Source: Acidiferrobacterales bacterium
Lineage (GTDB): Bacteria; Pseudomonadota; Gammaproteobacteria; Acidiferrobacterales; Sulfurifustaceae
Reading direction: 5' to 3'
Length of the DNA: 5,843 bases
NCBI GenBank assembly: GCA_015492195.1
Contig: WGFP01000039.1
Location: forward strand, 1 to 5,843
Of this stretch, positions 1-5,684 are shown piece by piece. The position numbers and the translations under genes were made by a program. The notes under the pieces were generated by a model, which ran no database searches, was not told the DNA's origin, and saw nothing but the letters and a program-made list of their open reading frames with translations. The first letter of the stretch is position 1; each line of letters begins with the position of its first letter.

Positions 1-176
1 CAAGCGCGATTGATCACCGGAAACCACCCGGCGAGTCGTCCTTTTCTAACTTTAGTTAAGAATAGATCTAAAAACGATGGGGCGGACGTCCGAGGATAAG
101 TCGGCAACAGATGCCGGAATCAGTGAAAACGCTCACAGCGGCGATTGGGCGGGATAAACAATTCAGCTCTATTGCC

Positions 177-202
177 AAAAAAAGGGGCAATATATGCCCC
201 TT
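177..202 (-). terminator. Rho-independent terminator of the rhd-tusA-dsrE2 operon
   Basis: On the minus strand, 28 bases after the dsrE2 stop codon, there is a perfect 8-bp stem (AAGGGGCA pairing with TGCCCCTT, plus-strand arms 182-189 and 195-202). The loop is 5 bases. The stem is followed at once by a run of T (plus-strand A from 177 to 183). This is a textbook intrinsic terminator and fixes the 3' end of the operon. In the plus direction only two T follow the stem, so it probably works one way only. Confidence 0.9.
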
Positions 203-229
203 AATTATGCTCAGGTCTTGCAGAAAATT

Positions 230-709
230 TCAGGTAAACAAACAGATATCCGAATTTCCGGCAAATTCAAGGAACATGGAGGCGCCGCCGTAATCAATTC
301 CATCGATCAGATCGTCCCGCGTGAAATCAAACAAATCCACCGTCATCTGACAGGCGATCATTTTCACATCGGCGTCCAGGCACAGGGTGCGCAATTCCGC
401 GACGCTGGCGATTCCTTTGGACTTCATTTTGCTTTTCATCATCATGGTCATGATGCTTTCCATGCCCGGTATCGCCGTCCCCAGTACCGGGAACCACTTG
501 TCCATCGCCATGGGCATCGGCATGCCGGGATTACCCAAAGGGCTCACCTTGAGCTTGACCTTTTTCCTTAACAGCTGCAGACCGTAAAAGGTAAAGAAAA
601 CCTGAACCTCGTACCCCAACGCCGCGGCCGTTGAAGCCAAAATGAAAGGAGGGTAAGCCCAGTCCAGGGTGCCCTTGGTCGCGATAATCGCCATCTTTTT
701 ACTTGCCAT
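230..709 (-). CDS. dsrE2: DsrE2 family sulfur-transfer protein
   Basis: This 159-residue protein has the DsrE/F/H-like fold signatures of DsrE2. It opens with a hydrophobic strand-helix region (residues 6-48) containing KGTLDWAYPP and FFTFYGLQLL. A methionine-rich stretch follows, with ten Met between residues 63 and 95. The conserved ELRTLC block then leads into IACQMTVDLF. Cys110 and Cys120, exactly ten residues apart, and Cys156 near the C terminus are candidate persulfide carriers. In sulfur oxidisers DsrE2 is described as membrane-associated and able to exchange sulfane sulfur with TusA and rhodanese. The ATG is preceded by AGGAGAGG. It is the last gene of the minus-strand operon: tusA ends 59 bases upstream and a strong terminator follows. 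The 59-base spacer is very AT-rich. Family assignment is confident; its exact place in the relay is inferred. Confidence 0.95.
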   Translation of the reverse strand: MASKKMAIIATKGTLDWAYPPFILASTAAALGYEVQVFFTFYGLQLLRKKVKLKVSPLGNPGMPMPMAMDKWFPVLGTAIPGMESIMTMMMKSKMKSKGIASVAELRTLCLDADVKMIACQMTVDLFDFTRDDLIDGIDYGGASMFLEFAGNSDICLFT

Positions 710-768
710 GCCCCTCTCCTCATGTAAGTGAAAAAATTATTTAATATTTTTTATATTGTTTTCTTTAG

Positions 769-993
769 TTACGCCTTCTTAAGCAAAAAGCTGAATTCAC
801 CATTGGCCTCGCTGGACTCCAGCAATTCATTGCCCGTCTGCTTGGCAAACGCCTCAAAATCCTTGACGGAGCCCGGATCGGTCGCAACGATGTGGAGCGT
901 CTGCCCGCTGCTCATCCCATTCAACGCCTTCTTCGCGCGCAAAATGGGTAACGGACAATTAAGACCGCGTGCATCAAGTTCTTGGTCAGCCAT
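769..993 (-). CDS. tusA: TusA family sulfur-carrier protein
   Basis: This small 74-residue protein has the usual TusA length. Its hallmark N-terminal motif is LDARGLNCPLPILRAKKAL, in which Cys13 of C-P-L-P (residues 13-16) is the sulfur-accepting residue. A conserved ATDPGSVKDFEAF region follows at about residues 37-49, and a glycine-containing beta hairpin ends the protein. In sulfur oxidisers TusA takes persulfide sulfur from rhodanese in the cytoplasm and passes it on towards DsrE-type proteins and the Dsr or sHdr machinery. In other bacteria it serves tRNA thiolation or molybdenum-cofactor metabolism. Here the flanking rhodanese and dsrE2 genes argue for the dissimilatory role. The ATG has an ideal AGGAGG (998-1003 on the complement) four bases upstream. 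It lies 75 bases after the rhodanese stop and 59 bases before dsrE2. Confidence 0.96.
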   Translation of the reverse strand: MADQELDARGLNCPLPILRAKKALNGMSSGQTLHIVATDPGSVKDFEAFAKQTGNELLESSEANGEFSFLLKKA

Positions 994-1068
994 ATTTCCT
1001 CCTAAAATTAAAGTTTGGTTGTAGACGATTTAGCTGTCTGCCGAACTATAAACCGATACGTACAGAGA

Positions 1069-1389
1069 TCAATTGACCCAATCGACATTCAACCAAGCTT
1101 TATATCCGCCGCGCAGGTTGATGACATGATCACAACCGCGCTCTGCCAAGTAGGAACATGCCTGAGCAGAGCGGTTGCCGGAACGGCAGTAAAACACCAG
1201 CGGCCTGCCGTCACACAATTCCTCGGCTTGCAGCGGCAAAAGATGCAGCGGGATATGCCGCGCGCCCGGGATGGTCCCCTCCTGCGCGACTTCCGCGGAT
1301 GTGCGCACATCGATCAAGGAGACATATTCGGCGTCTTTTTGCAGCAATTCCTGTAATTGAATGGCGTCCATTTCGTGGTATGTCTTCAT
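1069..1389 (-). CDS. rhd: Single-domain rhodanese (sulfurtransferase) of the rhd-tusA-dsrE2 module
   Basis: This 106-residue protein is a complete single rhodanese domain, the size of GlpE-like enzymes. Visible motifs are LIDVRTSAEVAQEGTIPGA (residues 25-43, the CH2A-type region), HIPL (45-48), and the catalytic loop CRSGNR with Cys68 as the persulfide-forming residue. INLRGGYKAW (90-99) closes the domain. It probably mobilises sulfane sulfur from low-molecular-weight persulfides or thiosulfate and hands it to TusA. It is the first gene of the operon. The ATG at 1389 has only a modest AAAGGGG about a dozen bases upstream. A second in-frame Met (residue 7, codon at 1371) has no visible ribosome-binding site, so the longer form is preferred. 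Assignment to the operon rests on orientation and short spacers. Confidence 0.93.
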   Translation of the reverse strand: MKTYHEMDAIQLQELLQKDAEYVSLIDVRTSAEVAQEGTIPGARHIPLHLLPLQAEELCDGRPLVFYCRSGNRSAQACSYLAERGCDHVINLRGGYKAWLNVDWVN

Positions 1390-1417
1390 CGGTGCTTAAA
1401 TACCCCTTTCTAAAATT

Positions 1418-1444
1418 AGTATATTATAAGATCCTAATTGTCAT
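1418..1444 (-). promoter_or_regulatory. Candidate sigma70 promoter for rhd-tusA-dsrE2
   Basis: Read on the minus strand, ATGACA (1444-1439) resembles a -35 box, with five of six bases matching the consensus. It is followed after 15 bases by TATACT (1423-1418), also five of six. A perfect TATAAT overlaps at 1428-1423 but has no good -35 partner at 16-18 bases. Transcription would start about 20 bases upstream of the rhodanese ATG. The short spacer and the two competing -10 boxes keep confidence moderate. Confidence 0.5.
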
Positions 1445-1522
1445 ATAGAGTGCCGCGTTTTTCAGAAGTTCGCAAGTACTCGATTGATACGACACGTGCC
1501 CCCCCGCACGAACCATTTCCAG

Positions 1523-1553
1523 AAAAAACCATTGCATCGGAAACGCAATTTGG
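1523..1553 (-). terminator. Possible weak intrinsic terminator after the membrane/spermidine-synthase-like gene
   Basis: On the minus strand CC-AA-ATTGC (1553-1545) can pair with GCAATGG (1535-1529) around a 9-base loop, leaving a 2-base bulge. Six T follow directly (plus-strand A at 1523-1528). The stem is short and not GC-rich, so efficiency is doubtful. Its position, 180 bases past the upstream gene's stop and before the candidate rhd promoter, fits a boundary between two transcription units. Confidence 0.4.
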
Positions 1554-1734
1554 ACATCTGTAAGGGCATAAAGGGCGTGCCAGGCACAACGTGCTTCAAA
1601 ACCTCTTTATTTTACGGTAGGTTATCAACGCCACCTTCTGAAAAACCAAAGCAGACAAGAGATAACTCTTTGATTTCTCATGATTTACGAACCAAAGCGT
1701 TTTTGAGGGGCTTTACGGCTTGGAAGGAAGGGCT

Positions 1735-3276
1735 TTATAACCCGTATTCTCCCACCAACAGGGGCGCAATCAACCGTTCCACGGGGACATAGTCGTCCGT
1801 CAACACGGGCAGCGCGGACAAAGGGGTGCCCGTAGCGGCCAGGGGTTCGTTTATCCGATACCAGCTACGGCGCATCCCGTGCCGCGCTTCAATGCGATCC
1901 GGAAAGGGCGCGGCATCGCTGGCCGCCAGGACAAAGGTCTGACGGACCGGCGCCCGGGGCAATTTATCCAGCCAGACGGACACATAGCGAAACTCTTGGG
2001 CGAGCGTTTTCCATATGCTTTTGACCAGCTTCGGGTTGGGATAGATGTCCGAGACATTTAAGAGATACAGCCCCTTCGGGGCCAAGCGGGATTTCACCAA
2101 CCCGGCGTATTCCCGGGTCACCAGATGATAAGGCAAGGAAACGTCATGAAAGGCATCGCCCACGATCACGTCGAATTGGCCCGGCTTGAAGCGCCGGAGG
2201 ACCACCCGGGCGTCGGCGTGGATGATATTCATGCCCCGCGGGTCGAGAAACAGCCGGCGCTTTGCCGTTTCCGTCACAAGGGGGTCGATCTCGGCTACCG
2301 TGATCTCGGCGCCGGGATCAAGCGTCTTGACCCCCCGCGGCAAGGTGTAGGCGCCCCCGCCTACAAAAAAATAGCGCAGCGGTTGGGTTCCGGACCCACG
2401 CTGCCAAAGCGCAAGTTCCGCCATGAGCTGCACGTAGGGCGCCAACAACAGCTCGGGCGCGCTGTCGTGATTAATGCCGTGAACGAGATGGTCCAACACC
2501 AGCGCCCGCGCCTCGCCGAAGGGTGCCGCCTGCGACTGATTTACGACCCGAATGCAGAAGTAATTGCTTTCGCGGTCACAGGGATTGATGAACCCCTGGC
2601 GGGCGTAGGTGGCCGCCGCGAGTAACAGCGCCCCCATCACCAATGCCACCGCCGGCTTCGTAGCGCCCCGCAAAAACGGCGCCGCCAGAAAAAACATCCC
2701 CAGGCTTGCCCCCACGATAATATTCTTGGTACCGAACGCCTGCACCAGCCAGTAGCCGGTTATAAAAGTCCCGGCGATGCTCCCGAGGGCGGCCAGGGCG
2801 TGCATGCGCCCCACCACGTGCCCCGAGCGGGAATCGAGCCTGAGCGCAAGCGTCGTCAGGAGCGGGGTGACGACACCAAGCAACACCGCCGGCAAAAAGA
2901 ACAAAACCAAAACATAAATAAAGCTCGCGCTCAGCAGGCTCAAGCGGCTTTCTTGAATAACCGGGGCGATCAGCATGAGTAACACAAGAATTGCAAGACA
3001 GCTCAATCCACCCACGGCAAGGGTGATGCCGGCGGCCTTTTCGTCGGCGCCCGCGTCCGCCCAGACACCGCCGAACCAGTTGCCGAGAGACAGACCGGCC
3101 AAAATCACGCCGATAATGGCCGTCCACGTGTAAAGGGAAACCCCCACGTAAGGGGCGATCAACCTTGCAGCAACGATTTCGAGCACCAAAAGCAGGGCTG
3201 AACTTAGAAAGACGGTGATGCCGTACCACAGAACCCGCCCGCGTAGATTAAGTCTAAATAACGTTTTTTCCGGCAA
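1735..3276 (-). CDS. Membrane protein fused to a spermidine-synthase-like domain
   Basis: This 513-residue protein has two parts. Residues 15-224 are strongly hydrophobic, with about seven predicted membrane helices (roughly 15-38, 46-70, 82-107, 116-146, 157-180, 185-203, 207-224). The C-terminal half resembles an aminopropyltransferase (Rossmann-type) domain. It opens with ESNYFCIRV (236-244) and ALVLDHLVHGIN (258-269), followed by the nucleotide-binding loop VGGGAY (305-310), the acidic AEIDP (328-332), DARVVL (355-360), GDAFHD (373-378) and the C-terminal LTDDYVPVE (492-500). This architecture matches the family annotated as fused MFS/spermidine synthase. The usual GGGDG loop is altered (no Asp), so true spermidine synthase activity is doubtful and the substrate is unknown. 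The start is TTG behind GGAGGAG. The gene is divergent from bepA, with 127 bases between the two starts. Confidence 0.86.
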   Translation of the reverse strand: MPEKTLFRLNLRGRVLWYGITVFLSSALLLVLEIVAARLIAPYVGVSLYTWTAIIGVILAGLSLGNWFGGVWADAGADEKAAGITLAVGGLSCLAILVLLMLIAPVIQESRLSLLSASFIYVLVLFFLPAVLLGVVTPLLTTLALRLDSRSGHVVGRMHALAALGSIAGTFITGYWLVQAFGTKNIIVGASLGMFFLAAPFLRGATKPAVALVMGALLLAAATYARQGFINPCDRESNYFCIRVVNQSQAAPFGEARALVLDHLVHGINHDSAPELLLAPYVQLMAELALWQRGSGTQPLRYFFVGGGAYTLPRGVKTLDPGAEITVAEIDPLVTETAKRRLFLDPRGMNIIHADARVVLRRFKPGQFDVIVGDAFHDVSLPYHLVTREYAGLVKSRLAPKGLYLLNVSDIYPNPKLVKSIWKTLAQEFRYVSVWLDKLPRAPVRQTFVLAASDAAPFPDRIEARHGMRRSWYRINEPLAATGTPLSALPVLTDDYVPVERLIAPLLVGEYGL

Positions 3277-3282
3277 AGTCTA

Positions 3283-3289
3283 CTCCTCC
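3283..3289 (-). promoter_or_regulatory. Ribosome-binding site that sets a TTG start
   Basis: On the minus strand GGAGGAG ends six bases before the TTG at 3276. No ATG lies nearby in this frame: the first Met codon after it is at residue 158. The membrane segment starting near residue 15 must be included, so this Shine-Dalgarno sequence makes TTG the best supported start. Confidence 0.8.
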
Positions 3290-3403
3290 AAGATAACGGG
3301 CTCGGCAACCGTAAACCAAAATACACGCAGAGAATATCGCCTTGGGCGCGTTGATACAGCCCGAATTTTATTTCCTTTTACATTACTCCATACTATACCT
3401 TCT

Positions 3404-4849
3404 ATGCTACGTATCTCGACAGTTACTCTAACGTTGGTTGTCAGCCTGGTTTGGCAAACCGTTCCCGCACATGCCGTCAATTTACCGGACCTTGGTGATG
3501 AATCGGCGGCCGTCATTTCGCCCGCCGAGGAGCGCAAACTGGGTGAGGATTTTATGCGCAAGGCGCGCCGCGCTCTGGCATTCGTGGAGGACGCCGAACT
3601 CAACGCCTACATCCAGGCCCTCGGCCAAAAACTGGTGGCCCAAAGTGATAATCCGCAACAGGCCTTCCGGTTCTTTATTATCAATGACGCGAGTACAAAT
3701 GCCTTTGCCGTACCCGGCGGCTTCATCGGCGTGCACACCGGATTGATTCTAAACACTCAAAGCGAATCGGAACTTGCATCGGTACTGGCGCACGAAATCG
3801 CCCATATTACCCAGCGGCACATTCCACGCATGATCTCCGAGGCACAACGCGCCTCCATCCCGACCATGGCCGCCATCCTGGCGGGGATCCTGCTTGCCGG
3901 TTCCGGTCAACAAGGAGGAGGAGCCGCCATTGCCCTGACAACGGCCACCGCTGCGCAGAGGGGGATTAATTTCACGCGCGCCTTCGAGGAAGAGGCCGAT
4001 CGCATCGGCATGGGCATCCTGGCCGCATCCGGTTTTGATCCGCGCGCCATGCCGGTATTTTTCGAGCGCATGCAAAACGCGAACCGATACAATGAAACCA
4101 GTCTGCCTGAATTCCTGCGCACCCATCCGGTCACAACGAACCGCATCGCCGATTCGCGCAACCGGGCGGAACGGTATCCTTATCGCCAAACCGCGGACAG
4201 TGGTGACTTCTTGCATGTCAGAGCAAAAATCCGCGCCCTGATGACGGCCGCTGACCCGGATGAAACCGCAAAAGGCTTCAAGGCCAACCTTGCCGAGGGG
4301 AAATACCGCAATGCCGACGCCGAACGTTACGGCTATGCACTGGCATTACTTCGTGCCCGTCAACTGCAAGCGGCGCGCCGCGAAATCCGCAAGCTGATCC
4401 GGCGCCGCCCGAACAAGCCTTCCTACCGAATCGTTCAGGCCGAGATAGAGATGGCGGCGAAGAAATATAACGACGCGCTTGCGATCTATGCCGCCGCCTA
4501 CAAAAAACATCCCGCCCACCAGCCGCTCGCGCGTCATTACGCAAGCGCATTGCTCAAAACCGGAAATGCGCGCAAGGCCAAGAAGCTATTGAAGAGCGCC
4601 CTGCGGCGACAACCGGACGACCCAACGCTCTATAAGATGCTCGCGCAGGCCGCGGGTGGGACCGGCTCCCGCGTTGAGGCCCATCGGGCTTTTGCCGAAC
4701 ATTATTATCTCAACGGAAATCCGGGGGCGGCCATCGAGCAACTGCAAATCGCAAGCCGATACGCGGAAGATAACTTCTATCTGCAGGCCAGCCTGGAGGC
4801 CCGCATCCAGGCGATCAAGGAAGAAATCGCCCTCTATCAACACCACTAG
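3404..4849 (+). CDS. bepA: BepA-like periplasmic M48 metalloprotease with TPR-like C terminus
   Basis: This 481-residue protein is close to the length of E. coli BepA (YfgC). A Sec signal peptide covers residues 1-24, with likely cleavage after AHA. The mature protein starts with the BepA-like NLPDLGDESA. The M48 peptidase core includes PGGFIGVHTGL (104-114), zinc motif HEIAH (130-134, His130, Glu131, His134) and FEEEAD (194-199), where Glu195 is the expected third zinc ligand. RTHPVTTNRI (239-248) carries the conserved His241, equivalent to the BepA switch histidine. From about residue 300 the sequence is helical, Ala/Arg-rich TPR-like repeats. BepA assists or degrades outer-membrane proteins such as LptD at the BAM complex. 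The open frame extends upstream to 3215, but that part overlaps the divergent gene. ATG at 3404 precedes a perfect signal peptide although no Shine-Dalgarno is visible. No third gene of an operon follows. Confidence 0.92.
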   Translation: MLRISTVTLTLVVSLVWQTVPAHAVNLPDLGDESAAVISPAEERKLGEDFMRKARRALAFVEDAELNAYIQALGQKLVAQSDNPQQAFRFFIINDASTNAFAVPGGFIGVHTGLILNTQSESELASVLAHEIAHITQRHIPRMISEAQRASIPTMAAILAGILLAGSGQQGGGAAIALTTATAAQRGINFTRAFEEEADRIGMGILAASGFDPRAMPVFFERMQNANRYNETSLPEFLRTHPVTTNRIADSRNRAERYPYRQTADSGDFLHVRAKIRALMTAADPDETAKGFKANLAEGKYRNADAERYGYALALLRARQLQAARREIRKLIRRRPNKPSYRIVQAEIEMAAKKYNDALAIYAAAYKKHPAHQPLARHYASALLKTGNARKAKKLLKSALRRQPDDPTLYKMLAQAAGGTGSRVEAHRAFAEHYYLNGNPGAAIEQLQIASRYAEDNFYLQASLEARIQAIKEEIALYQHH

Positions 4850-4855
4850 CGATTA

Positions 4856-4872
4856 CCCGGCAAAGCGCCGGG
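4856..4872 (+). terminator. Possible terminator after bepA
   Basis: CCCGGC (4856-4861) and GCCGGG (4867-4872) form a perfect 6-bp GC stem with a 5-base loop, starting seven bases after the bepA stop codon. The downstream bases (GGTTCTT) are only weakly T-rich, so this could be a weak terminator or a 3'-end stabilising hairpin. Confidence 0.5.
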
Positions 4873-4950
4873 GGTTCTTGCGGGCGCAAATCCTCCCTCC
4901 CCTGCGAATACGTGAAAACACTATAAATCAACGTCATACTAAAAAACCGC

Positions 4951-4997
4951 ATACCAATGCGCAGATTTTGCTTTTTATCCATCAATACCCAATGCGC
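4951..4997. repeat. Direct repeat ATACC(C)AATGCGC upstream of soxX
   Basis: ATACCAATGCGC at 4951-4962 recurs as ATACCCAATGCGC at 4985-4997 (the second copy has one extra C). The copies are about 35 bases apart, a little over three helical turns. Paired sites like this often bind a dimeric regulator, but no protein can be assigned and chance is possible. Confidence 0.5.
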
Positions 4998-5132
4998 CAT
5001 AGAAGTATATTAATAAACACTAATATTTAAGGCCGCAAACGAACCCAAACCGGTCATGAGGGGCTTGTTCATCCCATAGAGGATAGGTATGCTGTAGTGA
5101 CGGTACAGTAAGTCGTCCGCGTGAGATGCCAG

Positions 5133-5160
5133 TTTCCATTATCATCAAAACGCGTATAAC
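5133..5160 (+). promoter_or_regulatory. Candidate sigma70 promoter for soxXY
   Basis: TTTCCA (5133-5138, four of six consensus bases) lies 16 bases before TATAAC (5155-5160, five of six). A start near 5167 would leave a leader of roughly 57 bases before the soxX ATG. A second, weaker pair, TTGTTC (5065-5070) and TATGCT (5088-5093) with 17-base spacing, lies further upstream. No experimental start site is known. Confidence 0.45.
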
Positions 5161-5213
5161 AAACCGTAAAAGCCCGGACCACCGGACTCACCGAGAAACA
5201 GACTATTGAGACT

Positions 5214-5221
5214 AGGAGGAG
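5214..5221 (+). promoter_or_regulatory. Shine-Dalgarno sequence of soxX
   Basis: AGGAGGAG directly precedes the ATG at 5224. It decides the start: an in-frame TTG at 5206 lies before this site and has none of its own, and the signal peptide begins naturally at the ATG. Confidence 0.85.
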
Positions 5222-5223
5222 AA

Positions 5224-5640
5224 ATGCGGAAAACCGCCAATATACTTGTCGGGGCCAGTGCCCTCGCTCTACTTTTGGGTGGCCTGGCATTCGCCCCACA
5301 GGCGAGCGCCGTCGGCGAGATGCCCAGTAAAAAAGTCTGCAAATCCAAACCTAAGGATCCCGTCGTCGCGGGTGGCTGTATTGCCACGGACAGAAAGAAA
5401 GGAAACTGCCAGGCATGTCACACATTTAAAGGCCTGGAAAAGACGCGGTTACAGGCAGGCAACATCGGTCCGCCACTGGTGGCCATGAAACAACGGTTCC
5501 CCAATAAAGCCAAACTGCGTGCCCAGATCGCCGACGCGACCCAATTCAACCCCACTTCGCTCATGCCTCCTTTTGAGCGACATGGAATTTTAACCAAGGA
5601 GGAGGTTGATAAAGTGGTTGAATTCGTCTTGAGCCTTTAG
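5224..5640 (+). CDS. soxX: SoxX, c-type cytochrome subunit of the SoxAX complex
   Basis: This 138-residue protein is the small monoheme SoxX. A Sec signal peptide occupies residues 1-29 with cleavage after ASA. The heme motif is NCQACH (61-66: Cys62, Cys65, His66), followed by GNIGPPL (79-85). The likely distal Met ligand is Met114 in SLMPPF, and the protein ends in the helix typical of this cytochrome (EEVDKVVEFVLSL). In the periplasm SoxAX oxidatively couples thiosulfate to the cysteine of SoxY in SoxYZ. Two further cysteines, Cys39 and Cys52, lie between the signal peptide and the heme motif and may form a disulfide. soxY follows after 44 bases with no terminator between, suggesting one transcript and a soxXYZA-type gene order. 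Base composition is about 54% GC by hand count. Confidence 0.94.
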   Translation: MRKTANILVGASALALLLGGLAFAPQASAVGEMPSKKVCKSKPKDPVVAGGCIATDRKKGNCQACHTFKGLEKTRLQAGNIGPPLVAMKQRFPNKAKLRAQIADATQFNPTSLMPPFERHGILTKEEVDKVVEFVLSL

Positions 5641-5671
5641 CGGCTTTATCACTTAGACCAAATTAATCTTT

Positions 5672-5676
5672 GGAGG
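5672..5676 (+). promoter_or_regulatory. Shine-Dalgarno sequence that favours a GTG start for soxY
   Basis: GGAGG lies eight bases before the GTG at 5685, a normal distance. An in-frame ATG three codons later (5694) would be 17 bases away, which is too far. GTG is therefore the better start. Confidence 0.7.
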
Positions 5677-5684
5677 AAACCCCC

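Larger units (their letters stand above)
1390..1734. other. Gene-free interval between rhd and the membrane/spermidine-synthase-like gene
   Basis: These 345 bases hold no convincing protein gene. An open frame covering 1484-1792 on the plus strand has no ribosome-binding site, no recognisable motif, and runs into the 3' end of the opposite-strand gene. Visible structure includes the candidate promoter for rhd, a possible minus-strand terminator near 1523-1553, and an 11-base palindrome GTGCCAGGCAC (1577-1587) followed by an overlapping GCAC-AAC-GTGC hairpin. A similar nonamer also recurs close to the right-hand gene (GGGGCTTTA at 1708-1716 and AGGGCTTTA at 1730-1738). A small RNA cannot be ruled in or out. 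Confidence 0.6.
4850..5223. other. Gene-free region between bepA and soxX, AT-rich sox control region
   Basis: These 374 bases carry no plausible gene on either strand. The left end holds the stem-loop after bepA. From about 4915 to 5030 the sequence is clearly more AT-rich than the flanking genes. It contains a near-exact direct repeat (4951-4962 and 4986-4997) and an inverted repeat ATATTA/TAATAT with an 8-base gap (5007-5012 and 5021-5026). The right third contains the best candidate promoter for soxX. The length and the repeats suggest regulated sox transcription, but no regulator gene lies in the window. Confidence 0.6.

Noticed and set aside
1..176. Small palindromes (CGGACGTCCG at 83-92, CGGCA/TGCCG at 102-116) and short open frames at the left edge
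   Set aside because: The frames are short and lack start sites. The palindromes have no T tract or repeat partner, so no function can be supported.
1484..1792. 102-residue open frame on the plus strand
   Set aside because: It has no Shine-Dalgarno site or family motif, and it overlaps the 3' end of the well-supported opposite-strand gene.
2125..2625. 166-residue open frame on the plus strand
   Set aside because: It lies wholly inside the opposite-strand membrane/spermidine-synthase-like gene and is a frame shadow of it.
3290..3318. TTGGTT-N17-TTATCT on the minus strand as promoter of the fusion gene
   Set aside because: Transcription would start inside or after the Shine-Dalgarno sequence, leaving no room for ribosome binding.
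3215..3403. N-terminal extension of the bepA reading frame
   Set aside because: It overlaps the start of the divergent gene, has no export signal or ribosome-binding site, and would bury the clear signal peptide starting at 3404.
5065..5093. TTGTTC-N17-TATGCT as the soxX promoter
   Set aside because: It matches consensus less well than the TTTCCA-N16-TATAAC pair closer to the gene. It is kept only as an alternative.
5206..5223. TTG start six codons upstream for soxX
   Set aside because: The TTG precedes the Shine-Dalgarno sequence AGGAGGAG, which properly serves the ATG at 5224.
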